In this document: piece after piece, positions 44,307 through 53,483 of the stretch
How the letters are laid out: each line of letters opens with the position of its first letter
Position numbering within the stretch: the stretch's first letter is position 1
From: Nesterenkonia haasae
Lineage (GTDB): Bacteria; Actinomycetota; Actinomycetes; Actinomycetales; Micrococcaceae
Direction: 5' to 3'
NCBI RefSeq assembly: GCF_010119385.1
Contig: NZ_VFIE01000017.1
Span: 349,637 to 413,636 of the forward strand
Length of the DNA stretch: 64,000 nucleotides
Made by a program: the position numbers and the translations under genes
The notes under the pieces: model-generated
Database searches by the model: none
What the model was told of the DNA's origin: nothing
Seen by the model: only the letters and a program-made list of their open reading frames with translations

Positions 44307-45602
44307 TCAGTGACCGGAGATGCGCAGTTCTCGTTCCAGGTCTTCGGCCAGGGACTCCCGAATGGAGGAGACCTCGATCTTCTGGATGATCTCGTTCATG
44401 AAGCCACGGACTACCAACTGGCGGGCGATGTCCTCCGGGATTCCGCGTGACATGAGGTAGAAGAGGTGGTTGTCGTCGAACCGGCCTGTAGAGGACGCGT
44501 GTCCGGCACCGTCGATGAGTCCGGTCTCGATTTCCAGGTTCGGCACCGAGTCGGCGCGCGCCCCATCGGTGAGCACTAGGTTCTGGTTCTTCTCATACGA
44601 GTCGGTGCCTTCAGCTTCCTTACGGATGAGGACATCTCCAACCCACACTGTCCGGGCGGTTTCACCCTGAAGCGCTCCCTTGTAGAGCACGTCTGAACTG
44701 TTGCGTGGTGAGTTGTGGTCGACGAAAGTGCGGTGCTCGATGTGCTGGCCGGCGTCTGCGAAGTACAGTCCGTACATTTCCGCCCTCGCGCCTTCGGCTG
44801 CGTACCGGAAGTTGGTGTTGAGGCGAACGATCTTTCCACCCAACGTGACGGCTACATGCTTATATTTGGCGTCTTTACCCACCTCAGCGTCGTGCTGGCC
44901 GACGTGAACGGCATCGTGGTCCCAGCGTTGCAGCGAAATGACGCTCACAGAGGCCCCGTCCGCGATCTTCACCTCGACGTTGCCGTTGTAATCGGCGCTA
45001 CCACGATGTTCGAGGACTATCACAGCTTTGGTGTTGGGCTCGGCTTCAACCACGAGGTGACTGTTTGCGCGGACACCTGCTGCTTTGCCGGTGATGTCCA
45101 CACGGATGGGCTCGGCAACCTCAGTGCCTTCGGTGACCTTGATGTGTAGTGCGTCGTCGACGTTCTTATAAGCCACCACTGCCGCTCGGTCTGCCGGCTG
45201 TAGTACAGCACCTCGGGGTGACTCCCCGTGGCCGAGAGTTGAGACCTCTACACCTTCGACTGCCCCGCTGACTTGGTATTCAACCGGCTCCCGGTCTGTC
45301 CCGGCGCCGTCGGTAGCGACGTCACTGAGCACACCGGCGAGCTTCTTCAGCGGCGTGAAACGCCACTCCTCTTCCCGTCCGGTGGGGTCGGGAAAGCCCG
45401 ACAGGTCGAATCCGATATGTCGGTTGGTGCGGGATCCCGCACCAGAGGTGACATTCTTGGACTCGCCCAGACCGCCGTGGCTGTGGTCAGCGGCGGAGTT
45501 GGTCTCTGCGGCGAGGTTCTCGCCCTCCTCGGTAAACCCGGGGATGGAGATGCGGCGTTCGCCGACCTCAACTCCGGCAACCTTTTCAGGGGTTTCTGTC
45601 AT
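44307..45602 (-). CDS. sufD: SufD, Fe-S cluster scaffold subunit
   Basis: A 431-residue beta-helix protein. The C-terminal [20 protein letters not shown] and VVRGFMNEIIQKI parallel SufB; HVGQHDAEVGKDAKYKHVAV and the DHNSPRNSSDVLYKGAL block are typical. The conserved His of SufD is probably in the EHRTFVDHN stretch. The N-terminal 60 residues are variable. ATG 45602, 78 nt after sufB. Confidence 0.93.
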   Translation of the reverse strand: MTETPEKVAGVEVGERRISIPGFTEEGENLAAETNSAADHSHGGLGESKNVTSGAGSRTNRHIGFDLSGFPDPTGREEEWRFTPLKKLAGVLSDVATDGAGTDREPVEYQVSGAVEGVEVSTLGHGESPRGAVLQPADRAAVVAYKNVDDALHIKVTEGTEVAEPIRVDITGKAAGVRANSHLVVEAEPNTKAVIVLEHRGSADYNGNVEVKIADGASVSVISLQRWDHDAVHVGQHDAEVGKDAKYKHVAVTLGGKIVRLNTNFRYAAEGARAEMYGLYFADAGQHIEHRTFVDHNSPRNSSDVLYKGALQGETARTVWVGDVLIRKEAEGTDSYEKNQNLVLTDGARADSVPNLEIETGLIDGAGHASSTGRFDDNHLFYLMSRGIPEDIARQLVVRGFMNEIIQKIEVSSIRESLAEDLERELRISGH

Positions 45603-45680
45603 GTGTTCTCTGATCCCTTTGTGTCTGTCTTCAGGCAGGACTGTGTACTGCGATTTCTGCAGGTCGTGCTGATCGGTGTA

Positions 45681-47159
45681 TTAGCCTACGGAGCCTTCCA
45701 TCTGCAGCTCGATGAGGCGATTGAGCTCCAAGGCGTACTCCATGGGCAGTTCCCGAGCGATCGGCTCGATGAAGCCGCGCACGATCATGGCCATTGCCTC
45801 ATCTTCGGCAAGACCACGGGACATGAGGTAGAAGAGCTGGTCTTCAGAGACCTTCGAGACGGTGGCCTCATGTCCCAGCGTGACATCGTCCTCCCGAATA
45901 TCAATGTAGGGGTAGGTGTCTGTCTTGGAGATGGTGTCGACCAGCAGTGCGTCGCAGACCACCGAATTGGCAGAGCCTTTGGCCTCCGGATTGATCTGCA
46001 CCAGTCCGCGGTAGGAGGCGCGACCACCAGACCGAGCCACTGATTTGGACACGATCGAGCTGGAAGTGTTGGGGGCCATGTGCACCATTTTGGACCCGGT
46101 GTCCTGGTGCTGTCCCGCTCCAGCGAAAGCCACCGAGAGGGTCTCTCCCTTAGCATGCTCACCAGTGAGGTAGACAGCTGGGTACTTCATGGTGACCTTG
46201 GAGCCGATGTTGCCATCGATCCATTCCATCGTGCCGCCTTCATCGACGATCGCACGCTTTGTCACCAGGTTGTATACGTTGGTGGACCAGTTCTGGATGG
46301 TCGTATACCGGACCCTGGCGTTCTTCCTGACAATGATTTCCACCACAGCTGAGTGCAGTGAGTCAGTGTTGTAGATCGGGGCCGTGCAACCCTCAATGTA
46401 ATGGACGTACGAACCCTCGTCGGCAATGATCAGGGTGCGTTCGAACTGCCCCATGTTCTCGGTGTTGATCCGGAAGTATGCCTGCAGCGGGATCTCAACA
46501 TGGACTCCCTTGGGGACGTACACGAAGCTGCCGCCGGACCATACAGCTGTATTGAGTGCCGCAAACTTATTGTCGCCAACTGGGATGACCGAGCCGAAGT
46601 ACTCCTCAAAGAACTCGGGGTGCTCCTTCAGAGCAGTATCGGTGTCCATAAAGATGACACCCTGCTCCTCGAGGTCTTCACGGATCTGGTGATAGACAAC
46701 TTCAGACTCGTACTGCGCTGCGACACCAGAGACGAGCCGCTCCCGCTCTGCTTCTGGGATACCGAGTCGCTCATATGTGTTACGAATATCTTCTGGCAGG
46801 TCTTCCCAGGTCTGGGCCTGCTTTTCCGTGGAGCGCACAAAGTACTTGATGTTGTCGAAGTCGATCTCAGAGAGATCTGCACCCCAAGTGGGCTGAGGCT
46901 TTCGCTCAAAGTACTTCAGGCCCTTTTTGCGAAGCTTGAGCATCCACTCAGGTTCGGACTTCTTATTGGAGATGTCCTCGACCACACTTGTGTCGATGCC
47001 ACGTTTGGCCGTCGCGCCGGCAGTGTCCGAATCGGACCAACCGTACTCATAGGTGCCCAGGCCCTTTAGCTCGGGGTTGTCATCCAAGACCTTCTGGATG
47101 ACGCCTGGATCGTTGGTGTTGCGCAGAACCTCTTCTGCTTTTGCAATCTGCTCGGTCAT
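45681..47159 (-). CDS. sufB: SufB, Fe-S cluster scaffold subunit
   Basis: A 492-residue scaffold subunit. [58 protein letters not shown] and the closing [20 protein letters not shown]-like block (here [15 protein letters not shown]) identify it. Together with SufC and SufD it forms the assembly site. ATG 47159 overlaps the sufR stop by ATGA (47156-47159), so repressor and scaffold are translationally coupled. Confidence 0.95.
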   Translation of the reverse strand: MTEQIAKAEEVLRNTNDPGVIQKVLDDNPELKGLGTYEYGWSDSDTAGATAKRGIDTSVVEDISNKKSEPEWMLKLRKKGLKYFERKPQPTWGADLSEIDFDNIKYFVRSTEKQAQTWEDLPEDIRNTYERLGIPEAERERLVSGVAAQYESEVVYHQIREDLEEQGVIFMDTDTALKEHPEFFEEYFGSVIPVGDNKFAALNTAVWSGGSFVYVPKGVHVEIPLQAYFRINTENMGQFERTLIIADEGSYVHYIEGCTAPIYNTDSLHSAVVEIIVRKNARVRYTTIQNWSTNVYNLVTKRAIVDEGGTMEWIDGNIGSKVTMKYPAVYLTGEHAKGETLSVAFAGAGQHQDTGSKMVHMAPNTSSSIVSKSVARSGGRASYRGLVQINPEAKGSANSVVCDALLVDTISKTDTYPYIDIREDDVTLGHEATVSKVSEDQLFYLMSRGLAEDEAMAMIVRGFIEPIARELPMEYALELNRLIELQMEGSVG

Positions 47160-47986
47160 GACAACCTCTCTTGTTGACGCGGGGAAATCACGATTCTCTT
47201 ACGGCCGGCTATACGTCCGGCCTGTGAAGTCTCTGATGCGCTCTCTTGGGCGCGGGCTGCGCGTTCGGCGGCGAGTCGCTCTCGGCCTACTGGCACATGA
47301 GTGGTGCACACATGCGCCCCAGCTGCTTGGGTGGAGAGTCTGCGAACATCGACATCGAGTAGCCGAGCGATCATTGCAGTCTCTTCTTCACAGAACACCG
47401 GATGGGCCGCTGCTATTTCCCGAACCGGGCAGTGCCCCTGACACAGTTGGGTCGACTGCATGGCCAGCAAGGGGTTGTCGCGGCCCACGAGGCGAGTAAA
47501 ACCGGCGAATCCGTCAGCGCTAAAGAGGGCCGAGAGCTTTTCTGTGCGCTCGTCAAGATCTTCAACGCCTTCTAACGCCGGGCCGTATCGTTCCTCGAAC
47601 TGGGAGAAATAGCTCTTTGCCAGAGACTGTGCAGCTGTTCCTTCGTTCTTCTCATCCATGACCCCGAGTGCCGTCCGCACGAGGTTCAGGTAGTCATCGC
47701 CAAGCTCCTGCTGGCCTAGGGATGAAATGACATAGCGCCGAGAGGGACGCCCAGCGCCTTTGCGGCGGCTCGTGACGTTTTTAACCTCCACCAGCCCTTG
47801 CTCGGTCATGGCATCTAAGTGGCGGCGTACAGCTGCTGCAGTGAGCTGGAGCTCGCGACCCAACTGGGCGGCACTGATGGGGCCTTCTTCCACCACTAAC
47901 TGGAGCACACGTTGGCGGGTGGTGCCGTCAAACTCGCGTGCGTCCAGGTCGGGCTCAGCCGAAACCGTATCGCCGTCGAATTTCAT
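47156..47986 (-). CDS. sufR: SufR, Fe-S-sensing repressor of the suf operon
   Basis: A 276-residue winged-helix regulator. The HTH (about 22-85) includes [20 protein letters not shown] and the wing [15 protein letters not shown]. Four cysteines fit for a [4Fe-4S] cluster: Cys182 and Cys186 (LCQGHC), Cys199 (VFCEEE) and Cys227 (HVCTTH). When its cluster is intact SufR represses the operon; loss on iron starvation or oxidative stress opens it. It leads the operon, so it is autoregulated by logic; I could not pick out its operator in the 80-nt upstream gap. Confidence 0.93.
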   Translation of the reverse strand: MKFDGDTVSAEPDLDAREFDGTTRQRVLQLVVEEGPISAAQLGRELQLTAAAVRRHLDAMTEQGLVEVKNVTSRRKGAGRPSRRYVISSLGQQELGDDYLNLVRTALGVMDEKNEGTAAQSLAKSYFSQFEERYGPALEGVEDLDERTEKLSALFSADGFAGFTRLVGRDNPLLAMQSTQLCQGHCPVREIAAAHPVFCEEETAMIARLLDVDVRRLSTQAAGAHVCTTHVPVGRERLAAERAARAQESASETSQAGRIAGRKRIVISPRQQERLS

Positions 47987-48066
47987 GACTCTATTGTGAC
48001 CTATTCAGAAGAACGGATCCAGCAAGGCGGACCTTAGTGAGCGGCACGAAGCAGTGCCGGGTCCTT

Positions 48067-48738
48067 CTACAGCGGTCTCTCGCCATGAACGGGCCGGTAT
48101 GTCAGCAACACATTGCCGGAGCGGAAAACGGTGGCGGGTCCAGCTTCAAGTGGGACGCGGTGGGCCAAACCATTGAGCAAACTTCTTCCGCTGCCGAGCA
48201 GCACTGGGTGAATGAGGATGCGCAACTCGTCGATGAGCCCTTCTTGCATGAGCGATGTGGTCAGCTCCGAGCTCCCGAACACAGCGATGTCCCCGGCCAC
48301 TTCCGAGCCCAGTCGCGCAATATCGGCGGCGAGGTTCTTGCCGTCAGTGATTGTCGTGCCTCGCCATGTGGGCGGGAGATCGGAGTTCCCGGTCACTACG
48401 AGTTTCGGCACCGAACTCATGAACTGCGCTACCTCAGGCATGTGCTCTCGGGCTGAACGTGAAGTCCAAAAGGCCTGGAAATGCTCGTAGGTGCGGCGTC
48501 CGAGCAGCAACGCCCCGATTTCATTGCACTGGCGCATATTCCAGGTGAAGAACTCTTCATCATTCACACCCCAATCCAGTTCGCCGCCTGGGCCCTCGTA
48601 GTAGCCGTCGAGAGAACAGAACAGGAAGGCAAAGACAGTGCCCCCTCGACTCGGACCAGTGCTGACCTTGTCCGGAGTTTCTGTCGTCTCTCCGTGGCGG
48701 ATCTCTGGACGGACGTGGCTGCGAGCGGGTGTGTTCAC
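48067..48738 (-). CDS. Dihydrofolate-reductase-fold (RibD C-terminal domain) family protein
   Basis: A 223-residue protein of the DHFR/RibD_C superfamily. An N-terminal extension of about 30 residues precedes FAFLFCSLDGYYEGPGGELD; then ALLLGRRTYEHFQAFWTS, DIAVFGSSELTTSLMQEGLI and DELRILIHPVLLGSGRSLLN. These stand-alone members are NADPH-binding reductases of unknown substrate, not true FolA. GTG 48738 follows GGAGAG. Two TGCA-N3-TGCA operators lie upstream, suggesting control by a MarR-like regulator not encoded here. It sits between sufR and the ctaA operon. Confidence 0.85.
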   Translation of the reverse strand: MNTPARSHVRPEIRHGETTETPDKVSTGPSRGGTVFAFLFCSLDGYYEGPGGELDWGVNDEEFFTWNMRQCNEIGALLLGRRTYEHFQAFWTSRSAREHMPEVAQFMSSVPKLVVTGNSDLPPTWRGTTITDGKNLAADIARLGSEVAGDIAVFGSSELTTSLMQEGLIDELRILIHPVLLGSGRSLLNGLAHRVPLEAGPATVFRSGNVLLTYRPVHGERPL

Positions 48739-48763
48739 GGCTCTCCTTGAGCGAGTCGTCTGG

Positions 48764-48776
48764 TTGCACTATGCAA
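48764..48776. promoter_or_regulatory. Palindromic operator 1 upstream of the DHFR-like gene
   Basis: TTGCACTATGCAA: 5-bp arms TTGCA/TGCAA with a 3-nt spacer. It is 26-38 nt upstream of the GTG start of the DHFR-like gene. An 18-bp segment around it recurs 40 bp away. Confidence 0.55.
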
Positions 48777-48803
48777 CTGGTATTCCCATCGCAGCACATC
48801 CGT

Positions 48804-48816
48804 CTGCACAATGCAA
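48804..48816. promoter_or_regulatory. Palindromic operator 2 upstream of the DHFR-like gene
   Basis: CTGCACAATGCAA, centred 40 bp from operator 1 (about four helical turns), so two dimers could bind the same DNA face. One base breaks the outer pair of the palindrome. The flanks TGCACxATGCAAxTGGT are shared by both copies. Confidence 0.5.
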
Positions 48817-48861
48817 GTGGTTTACGTGTTTCGCTGCCCGGTGCGATCCCCGTGATGTGCG

Positions 48862-48878
48862 TTCTACGAGATGTAGAA
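48862..48878. promoter_or_regulatory. TTCTAC-N5-GTAGAA operator, copy 3 (before ABC-ABC-ctaA)
   Basis: TTCTACGAGATGTAGAA, the third copy of the dyad, ends 11 nt before the ATG of the ABC ATPase gene. TAGAAA (48874-48879) or TAGACT (48884-48889) may be the -10, so repressor binding would cover the promoter. No ribosome site precedes the gene, again suggesting a leaderless mRNA. Confidence 0.78.
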
Positions 48879-48889
48879 AACGTTAGACT

Positions 48890-49861
48890 ATGGCAGTGTC
48901 CTCATCCGCTTCCTGTCTGCGTCTGGCCGGTGTCCGCTATGCCGTGGGCACCGCATCCTCAGCCCGCGGGGTGACCGATATTCTCTCCGGCGTTGATCTC
49001 ACAGCTCGTCGTGGTGAAGTGACCGTCATCATCGGCCCCAATGGAGCAGGCAAGACCACAACGCTCTCCTGCGCGCAGGGACTTCTCAGGCCATCGGCGG
49101 GGACGGTCCATTTATTGGGTGAAGATCCCTACCGTGCAGGCGCCGAACTGCGCGCCCGCGTAGGGGTCATGCTCCAAGACGGTGGCCTGCCGCAGTCGGT
49201 CAAGCCGCGCACTCTCCTTACACATGTGGCGAAGCTGCACCAGGACCCATGGCCGTTGGAGGACCTCATTGGCCGCCTAGATCTCTCCCGCTTTCTGGGC
49301 ACCTCAATTCGCAGACTCTCTGGTGGCCAGAAGCAGCGGGTGGCACTGGCGGCAGCCCTGATCGGCTCCCCCGAGCTCGTTTTCCTCGACGAACCCTCAG
49401 CTGGGCTCGACCCGCAGTCACGCCAACTGGTCTTTGATCTGGTAGGTCATCTGCGCACTATGGGCATCGGTATTGTGCTCACCACCCACCTTCTGGAAGA
49501 AGCCCAGCACCTCGCCGATTCGGTATACATTCTCAAAGACGGCGTGGTCGTCCGGCACGGCACGGTCTCCGAGCTGACCGGCGTCGGCGAGGACCATCAG
49601 GACCGCCCTGCTGCGCGGCGTCTGAGCTTCGCGTCCCCTCGCATCATGACCAGCGCAGAACTCGACGGCGCCCCCTTCGCTCTGGAACTGGACAGCGACT
49701 CGAATAGGGCCGGTGCCCGATGGGGTGTTCCAGCCATAGCCTCCCCGGCGGACCTGGTCTCATTGGCTCAGTGGTGGGAAAGTATCGGCCTGTTCCCGGC
49801 CGAGATCAGCTTTGAGGCCCGCACACTGGAGGACGTCTTCTGGGAGGTCTCTGCCCCATGA
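48890..49861 (+). CDS. ABC transporter ATP-binding protein of the ctaA operon
   Basis: A 323-residue ABC ATPase. Walker A IIGPNGAGKTTT (about 48-59), Q-loop VMLQDGGLPQ, signature RLSGGQKQRVALAAALI, Walker B LVFLDEPSAGLDPQS and the switch His in LTTHLLEEAQ. It resembles DrrA-type drug or lipid export ATPases. The start is ATG 48890; GTG 48896 is an alternative if TAGACT is the -10. The stop overlaps the permease gene by ATGA. The same trio (ATPase, permease, CtaA) flanks suf in mycobacteria (Rv1458c-Rv1456c region), so its role is probably tied to heme or oxidase maturation; the substrate is unknown. Confidence 0.88.
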   Translation: MAVSSSASCLRLAGVRYAVGTASSARGVTDILSGVDLTARRGEVTVIIGPNGAGKTTTLSCAQGLLRPSAGTVHLLGEDPYRAGAELRARVGVMLQDGGLPQSVKPRTLLTHVAKLHQDPWPLEDLIGRLDLSRFLGTSIRRLSGGQKQRVALAAALIGSPELVFLDEPSAGLDPQSRQLVFDLVGHLRTMGIGIVLTTHLLEEAQHLADSVYILKDGVVVRHGTVSELTGVGEDHQDRPAARRLSFASPRIMTSAELDGAPFALELDSDSNRAGARWGVPAIASPADLVSLAQWWESIGLFPAEISFEARTLEDVFWEVSAP

Positions 49862-50622
49862 GCGATTCACAGATGGCGACGCCGCCCCATTCACAGCCAG
49901 CCCCAGCTCACCGACGGGTGCTGGCCCACGGTTTGTATGAAGCACGAATCACACTGCGCAACGGCGAGCAGCTCCTTGTATCGCTGATTCTGCCGCTGCT
50001 GGTTCTCATCGGCCTGCACCGCGCTCACGTCGTGACTGAGGTCGTTCCCGGGATCGATACGGTCACACCAGGGGTCCTGACGTTGGCAGTGATGGCATCG
50101 GCATTCACCGGCGCGGCAATCGCCACAGGGTTCGAGCGCCAGTACGGGGTGCTCGCCTACCTCGCCACCACCCCACTGGGCGCCACGGGGCTCATCTTAG
50201 GAAAGTCCTTAGCCGTACTGTGTGTCATTGCCGTTCAAGTGATCGTCCTCGGCGGAGCGGGCCTCGCGCTGGGCTGGTCCCCAGAGCCGGTGGGTCTCAT
50301 CTGGCTGGTGGGCGTCGTCGTCATAGGTGCTGCCGCGTTTACTGCGTTGGGTCTGCTCATCGCGGGGACCGTCCGCGCTGAGGCGACGCTGGCTGTGGCG
50401 AACGTCGCGTGGGTCCTTATGGGCGCTGCGGGAGGTGCCGTGCTGCCGTTGAACCATGAAGGCGCGGGTGCTCTGCTGTTGCTTTTGCCCTCGGCGGCCC
50501 TCGGGGAGGCAGTCCGGGGAGCCTCAATGAACGGCCAACTCGCCGTGCTACCTGTCCTGATCTTGGCCGCCTGGGCTCTGGCGGCAATTCTCGCCGCACG
50601 AAAGTGGTTCACATGGAAGTAA
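49858..50622 (+). CDS. ABC-2 type transporter permease
   Basis: A 254-residue membrane protein with six hydrophobic segments (about 38-55, 65-85, 103-133, 140-163, 172-200 and 225-248). VFERQYGVLAYLATTPLG-like text (here GFERQYGVLAYLATTPLG) is the conserved cytoplasmic loop of ABC-2 permeases. It overlaps the ATPase gene by 4 nt and ctaA by about 10 nt, so the three are one unit. Substrate unknown. Confidence 0.87.
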   Translation: MSDSQMATPPHSQPAPAHRRVLAHGLYEARITLRNGEQLLVSLILPLLVLIGLHRAHVVTEVVPGIDTVTPGVLTLAVMASAFTGAAIATGFERQYGVLAYLATTPLGATGLILGKSLAVLCVIAVQVIVLGGAGLALGWSPEPVGLIWLVGVVVIGAAAFTALGLLIAGTVRAEATLAVANVAWVLMGAAGGAVLPLNHEGAGALLLLLPSAALGEAVRGASMNGQLAVLPVLILAAWALAAILAARKWFTWK

Positions 50623-51581
50623 TTCGCCGCCGACTCCCTTCCCGCATCTCCCGGCTCACCAAGATTCTGGCCTGGGCCACTTTGGTGTCGAATATTGGCA
50701 TCATCCTCACCGGAGGTGCTGTCCGTCTCACTGACTCAGGCCTGGGTTGCCCTGAGTGGCCGCGTTGCACAGCAGACTCGTGGGTCTCCACCCCAGAGAT
50801 GGGAATCCATGGCGCCATCGAGTTCGGCAACCGGCTGCTGACCTACGTACTCATCATCATCAGTGTCGCGATGTTCCTGGCGGTCATCCGCCTGTGGTCA
50901 ACGCACCGCGCCTTGGTAGTTCGCACCATCATCATCGGCTTCGGCATTCCGCTCCAGGGGATCATCGGTGGCATCACGGTCTGGACGGATCTGAATCCGT
51001 GGGTGGTAGGTCTTCACTTCCTTGCATCAGCCGGTCTAGTCCTGATCGCTACCCAGCTGCTGACCCGCGTCAACGCTGAGCTGCGGAACAGGGAGAGCCC
51101 CGGATATGCCATCGTGGACGGCGAAACCAACAACCTGACCCGATCACTGTCGGGTGTCATTTTGGTCACCGCCTGGGCTTCATTGGTACTGGGAACGGTG
51201 GTCACAGGCACCGGCCCGCATGCAGGAGACCCGAACTCTCCGCGCCACGATTTCGACCTTCACCTGGTGACTCAGCTCCATGTTGTTCCCGTCTACATGC
51301 TGTGCGCGGCCGCGGTGGTCCTGCTGGTGGTACAGAGACGGTTGGCGTCGTCCACGCACCAACGCCGTGCGGTCTGGTTCCTCGTAGCTGTGATCGTGGG
51401 CCAGGGGGCGCTCGGGTACTGGCAGTATTTTGCGGGCCTGCCAGTCGGACTTGTCTGGCTTCATATGCTGGGCTCTGCCCTTGCTATGGTCGCGGCGACG
51501 CAGGTCTTCGACCGCTACCGGTCCCGGTACATGACCCGCGGCCTCAGCAGCACGTCTCCCCCCGTCACCGTCACTGCCTGA
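50613..51581 (+). CDS. ctaA: Heme A synthase (COX15/CtaA)
   Basis: A 322-residue protein with eight membrane helices that oxidises heme O to heme A for cytochrome aa3. GGAVRLTDSGLGCPEWPRC with the paired cysteines, EFGNRLLTYV (conserved Glu and heme environment), the heme-ligand His residues in VVGLHFLASAG, QLHVVPVYM and LHMLGSALAM are all visible. I use ATG 50613, inside the end of the permease gene; an upstream GTG at 50604 adds three residues. It is last in the operon led by the TTCTAC-N5-GTAGAA operator. Confidence 0.93.
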   Translation: MEVIRRRLPSRISRLTKILAWATLVSNIGIILTGGAVRLTDSGLGCPEWPRCTADSWVSTPEMGIHGAIEFGNRLLTYVLIIISVAMFLAVIRLWSTHRALVVRTIIIGFGIPLQGIIGGITVWTDLNPWVVGLHFLASAGLVLIATQLLTRVNAELRNRESPGYAIVDGETNNLTRSLSGVILVTAWASLVLGTVVTGTGPHAGDPNSPRHDFDLHLVTQLHVVPVYMLCAAAVVLLVVQRRLASSTHQRRAVWFLVAVIVGQGALGYWQYFAGLPVGLVWLHMLGSALAMVAATQVFDRYRSRYMTRGLSSTSPPVTVTA

Positions 51582-51598
51582 GGGGAGTATCTGCTCCC
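51582..51598. terminator. Weak hairpin between ctaA and the convergent lipoprotein gene
   Basis: GGGAG (51583-51587) and CTCCC (51594-51598) form a 5-bp GC stem with a 6-nt loop just behind the ctaA stop. There is no U-tract, so it is a modest terminator candidate. Confidence 0.35.
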
Positions 51599-51644
51599 GT
51601 CCTCGAGGGGCATGTCTCTGCCAGTAAGTGCCTGAGTGGAGGCC

Positions 51645-52916
51645 CTACCGAGTAATGGTGTCGTCAAAGACGGTGATGCTGCCGGAGTAGTTGGCGACCC
51701 AGAAGCTTCCAGTCATCGCATCATAGGTCACACCGATTGGCAGGTGACCCGTGCTGCCCCGACCAATCTCTTCCAGCGTGGAAGCATCGAACTTAGAAAC
51801 GCTGTCCTCGTAGTAGTTGACGACATAGAGCGCGGTGCCATCAGCGGAGATGTCCATAGTGCGCGGCTCGCGGCCAGTCTCGGCTGTTCCAATCACCTCA
51901 TCGGTCTCCGTGTCGAAGGCCACCAGCAGATCCGACCGGCTGAAGGTCACGTAGAGCACATCAGCTTCTGGGGAGAGAATCACGTGTCGTGGAAAATCTG
52001 CCTGGCTGTACATCACGTGCGCCTCGCCGGTCTCAAGGTCGACTTTCCACAACTCATTGGCGTACATAGCTGCCACGTACACGGTGCGGTTGTCCGGCAT
52101 GACCGCGATTCCGCGTGGCTGTGAACTCAGTGGAACCCGCATCTCCTCTACGCCAGACTGCGTGTCGATCACGGAAAGATCAAAATCGCACCAGTTGGTC
52201 ACCAACAATCGCGACTCATCGGGAGTGAGCGCCTGATATTTGGGAACCCGGCCGACCTCGATGAACTGGTCCCAGTCTTGGGCTTCGACGCTGTACCTGA
52301 AGACGGCGGAAGGTGCCACAGCGTCGCCGTGGCGGCAATCGTCGTAGGCTGGTGCACCGATATCAGCCAGTCGGTACTGGGATACATACGCGTATTGGCC
52401 GTCTTCGGTCCATGCCGCTTCCACGGGGGCACCCTGAACTGTCCCCGGGTAGCCCTCAACGCCTAGGTCGGCAGGATTGATAGTATCCGGGAGCTCCTGC
52501 ACGAGGTCACCAGTCTGCGTGTCGTAGACCGTGACTGAGTTCTGATACATCATGTTGTTCGCGATCGCCAGGCCGTGACCGTTGGCGACCACAGACTTCG
52601 GTGTGATTACAGGTTCGCTGATGGTCTGTGTCTGTTCGAATGTGGTCCTCCGGGCCTCCGGAAGCTCGGGCAGCTCCTGATCGTGTGGATCGTCGTGGTC
52701 GGCCCCCTCCGCAGCGTCTTGGTCCTTGCCAGAGTCGACATCATCTGGCTTCTCAGGGTTTTCTGCTTCTTGTGGATCGGCATCTTCGATGCTGGGCCCG
52801 GGAATGGTCGCCTCATCCTGCTTTGTCGCGGAGTCGTCGTCTTCAACGCATGCGGTCACGATCAGCATGCCGCACAGCGCAACAGCGCCGGCGGATGCTG
52901 ATGTGACGTGTTTCAC
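51645..52916 (-). CDS. Beta-propeller (YncE-like) lipoprotein
   Basis: A 423-residue protein. The N-terminus has a lipoprotein signal with lipobox IVTAC (Cys about 24), then a long acidic linker (about 25-90, DDD/EE/PEK-rich) and a seven-bladed-type YncE/NHL propeller (about 95-423) with repeats such as VTVYDTQTGDLVQELPDT, LSVIDTQSGVEEMRVPL, LVAFDTETDEVIGTAETG and VSKFDASTLEEIGRGST. It is probably anchored outside the membrane; a binding or scaffold role is inferred. The start is GTG 52916, overlapping the RDD gene by GTGA; the open frame to 53183 runs through that gene and is rejected. Confidence 0.83.
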   Translation of the reverse strand: MKHVTSASAGAVALCGMLIVTACVEDDDSATKQDEATIPGPSIEDADPQEAENPEKPDDVDSGKDQDAAEGADHDDPHDQELPELPEARRTTFEQTQTISEPVITPKSVVANGHGLAIANNMMYQNSVTVYDTQTGDLVQELPDTINPADLGVEGYPGTVQGAPVEAAWTEDGQYAYVSQYRLADIGAPAYDDCRHGDAVAPSAVFRYSVEAQDWDQFIEVGRVPKYQALTPDESRLLVTNWCDFDLSVIDTQSGVEEMRVPLSSQPRGIAVMPDNRTVYVAAMYANELWKVDLETGEAHVMYSQADFPRHVILSPEADVLYVTFSRSDLLVAFDTETDEVIGTAETGREPRTMDISADGTALYVVNYYEDSVSKFDASTLEEIGRGSTGHLPIGVTYDAMTGSFWVANYSGSITVFDDTITR

Positions 52917-53341
52917 ATTACGACCTGCACTGTTCCTGTGATTTTGTCGTGCAGCGCTCGCCCGTCGGGCGAAACCACCACAGCCGGAACGACCAGGAGC
53001 AGGAGAATTACGCGAACCAGAGCCCAGAGGGGCCCAGGAACGGAAGCAGGACGGTCCCGATGCAGACGAACCACCTGTATACGCACCAGTCGCTTCCCGA
53101 GGGAGACCCCAAGTAATCCGACCAGTACCACGTGGAAGAGGACAAAGATGCCGAGGGTGACCCAGACGTCGTATTCGAACCATGCAAGAGATATCAGCGA
53201 AGCGATGCCCCAGTCGATGAATAGCGCCAGGATTCGACGGCCCCAGGAAGCCAGTGAACCTGGGCCGGTCTGGGGCAGGCCCAGCTGCGCGCCCGGGTAT
53301 CCAGTGGCGGCATCGTTGTAGTCAGATCCTTTGCTGCTCAC
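52913..53341 (-). CDS. RDD family membrane protein
   Basis: A 142-residue protein with three hydrophobic helices (about 42-57, 62-80 and 107-125). The family pattern is RRILALFIDW (Arg and first Asp) and later GRALHDKITGT (second Asp). RDD proteins are membrane proteins of mostly unknown role. The neighbour of glnA in many Actinobacteria is an RDD protein, as here (divergent, 142 nt). It overlaps the propeller lipoprotein gene by 4 nt. Confidence 0.85.
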   Translation of the reverse strand: MSSKGSDYNDAATGYPGAQLGLPQTGPGSLASWGRRILALFIDWGIASLISLAWFEYDVWVTLGIFVLFHVVLVGLLGVSLGKRLVRIQVVRLHRDRPASVPGPLWALVRVILLLLVVPAVVVSPDGRALHDKITGTVQVVM

Positions 53342-53380
53342 AGCTGCTCAGTCTACGCCTGCGAGGAGCGTGAAGTCTCT

Positions 53381-53418
53381 GTAACATGCTGGAAACATTT
53401 GCGTGACCGATGGGAAAC
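53381..53418 (+). promoter_or_regulatory. GlnR box (four half-sites) upstream of glnA
   Basis: GTAAC-N6-GAAAC-N6-GTGAC-N6-GAAAC at 53381-53385, 53392-53396, 53403-53407 and 53414-53418. Every half-site and every 6-nt spacer agrees with the actinobacterial GlnR consensus GTnAC-N6-GAAAC repeated. It lies 66-103 nt before the glnA ATG, so glnA is expected to be nitrogen-controlled by a GlnR-type regulator encoded elsewhere. Confidence 0.85.
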
Positions 53419-53483
53419 TCATTTCTCTGTAAGGTGAGTACTGGTAACCCCGTAAGCGAACTCGCCGAAGGAGCTCAACGCTC

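Noticed and set aside
51645-53183. A 512-residue beta-propeller protein starting inside the RDD gene
   Set aside because: The upstream part is antisense-like low-complexity frame of the RDD gene; the lipoprotein signal begins at GTG 52916.
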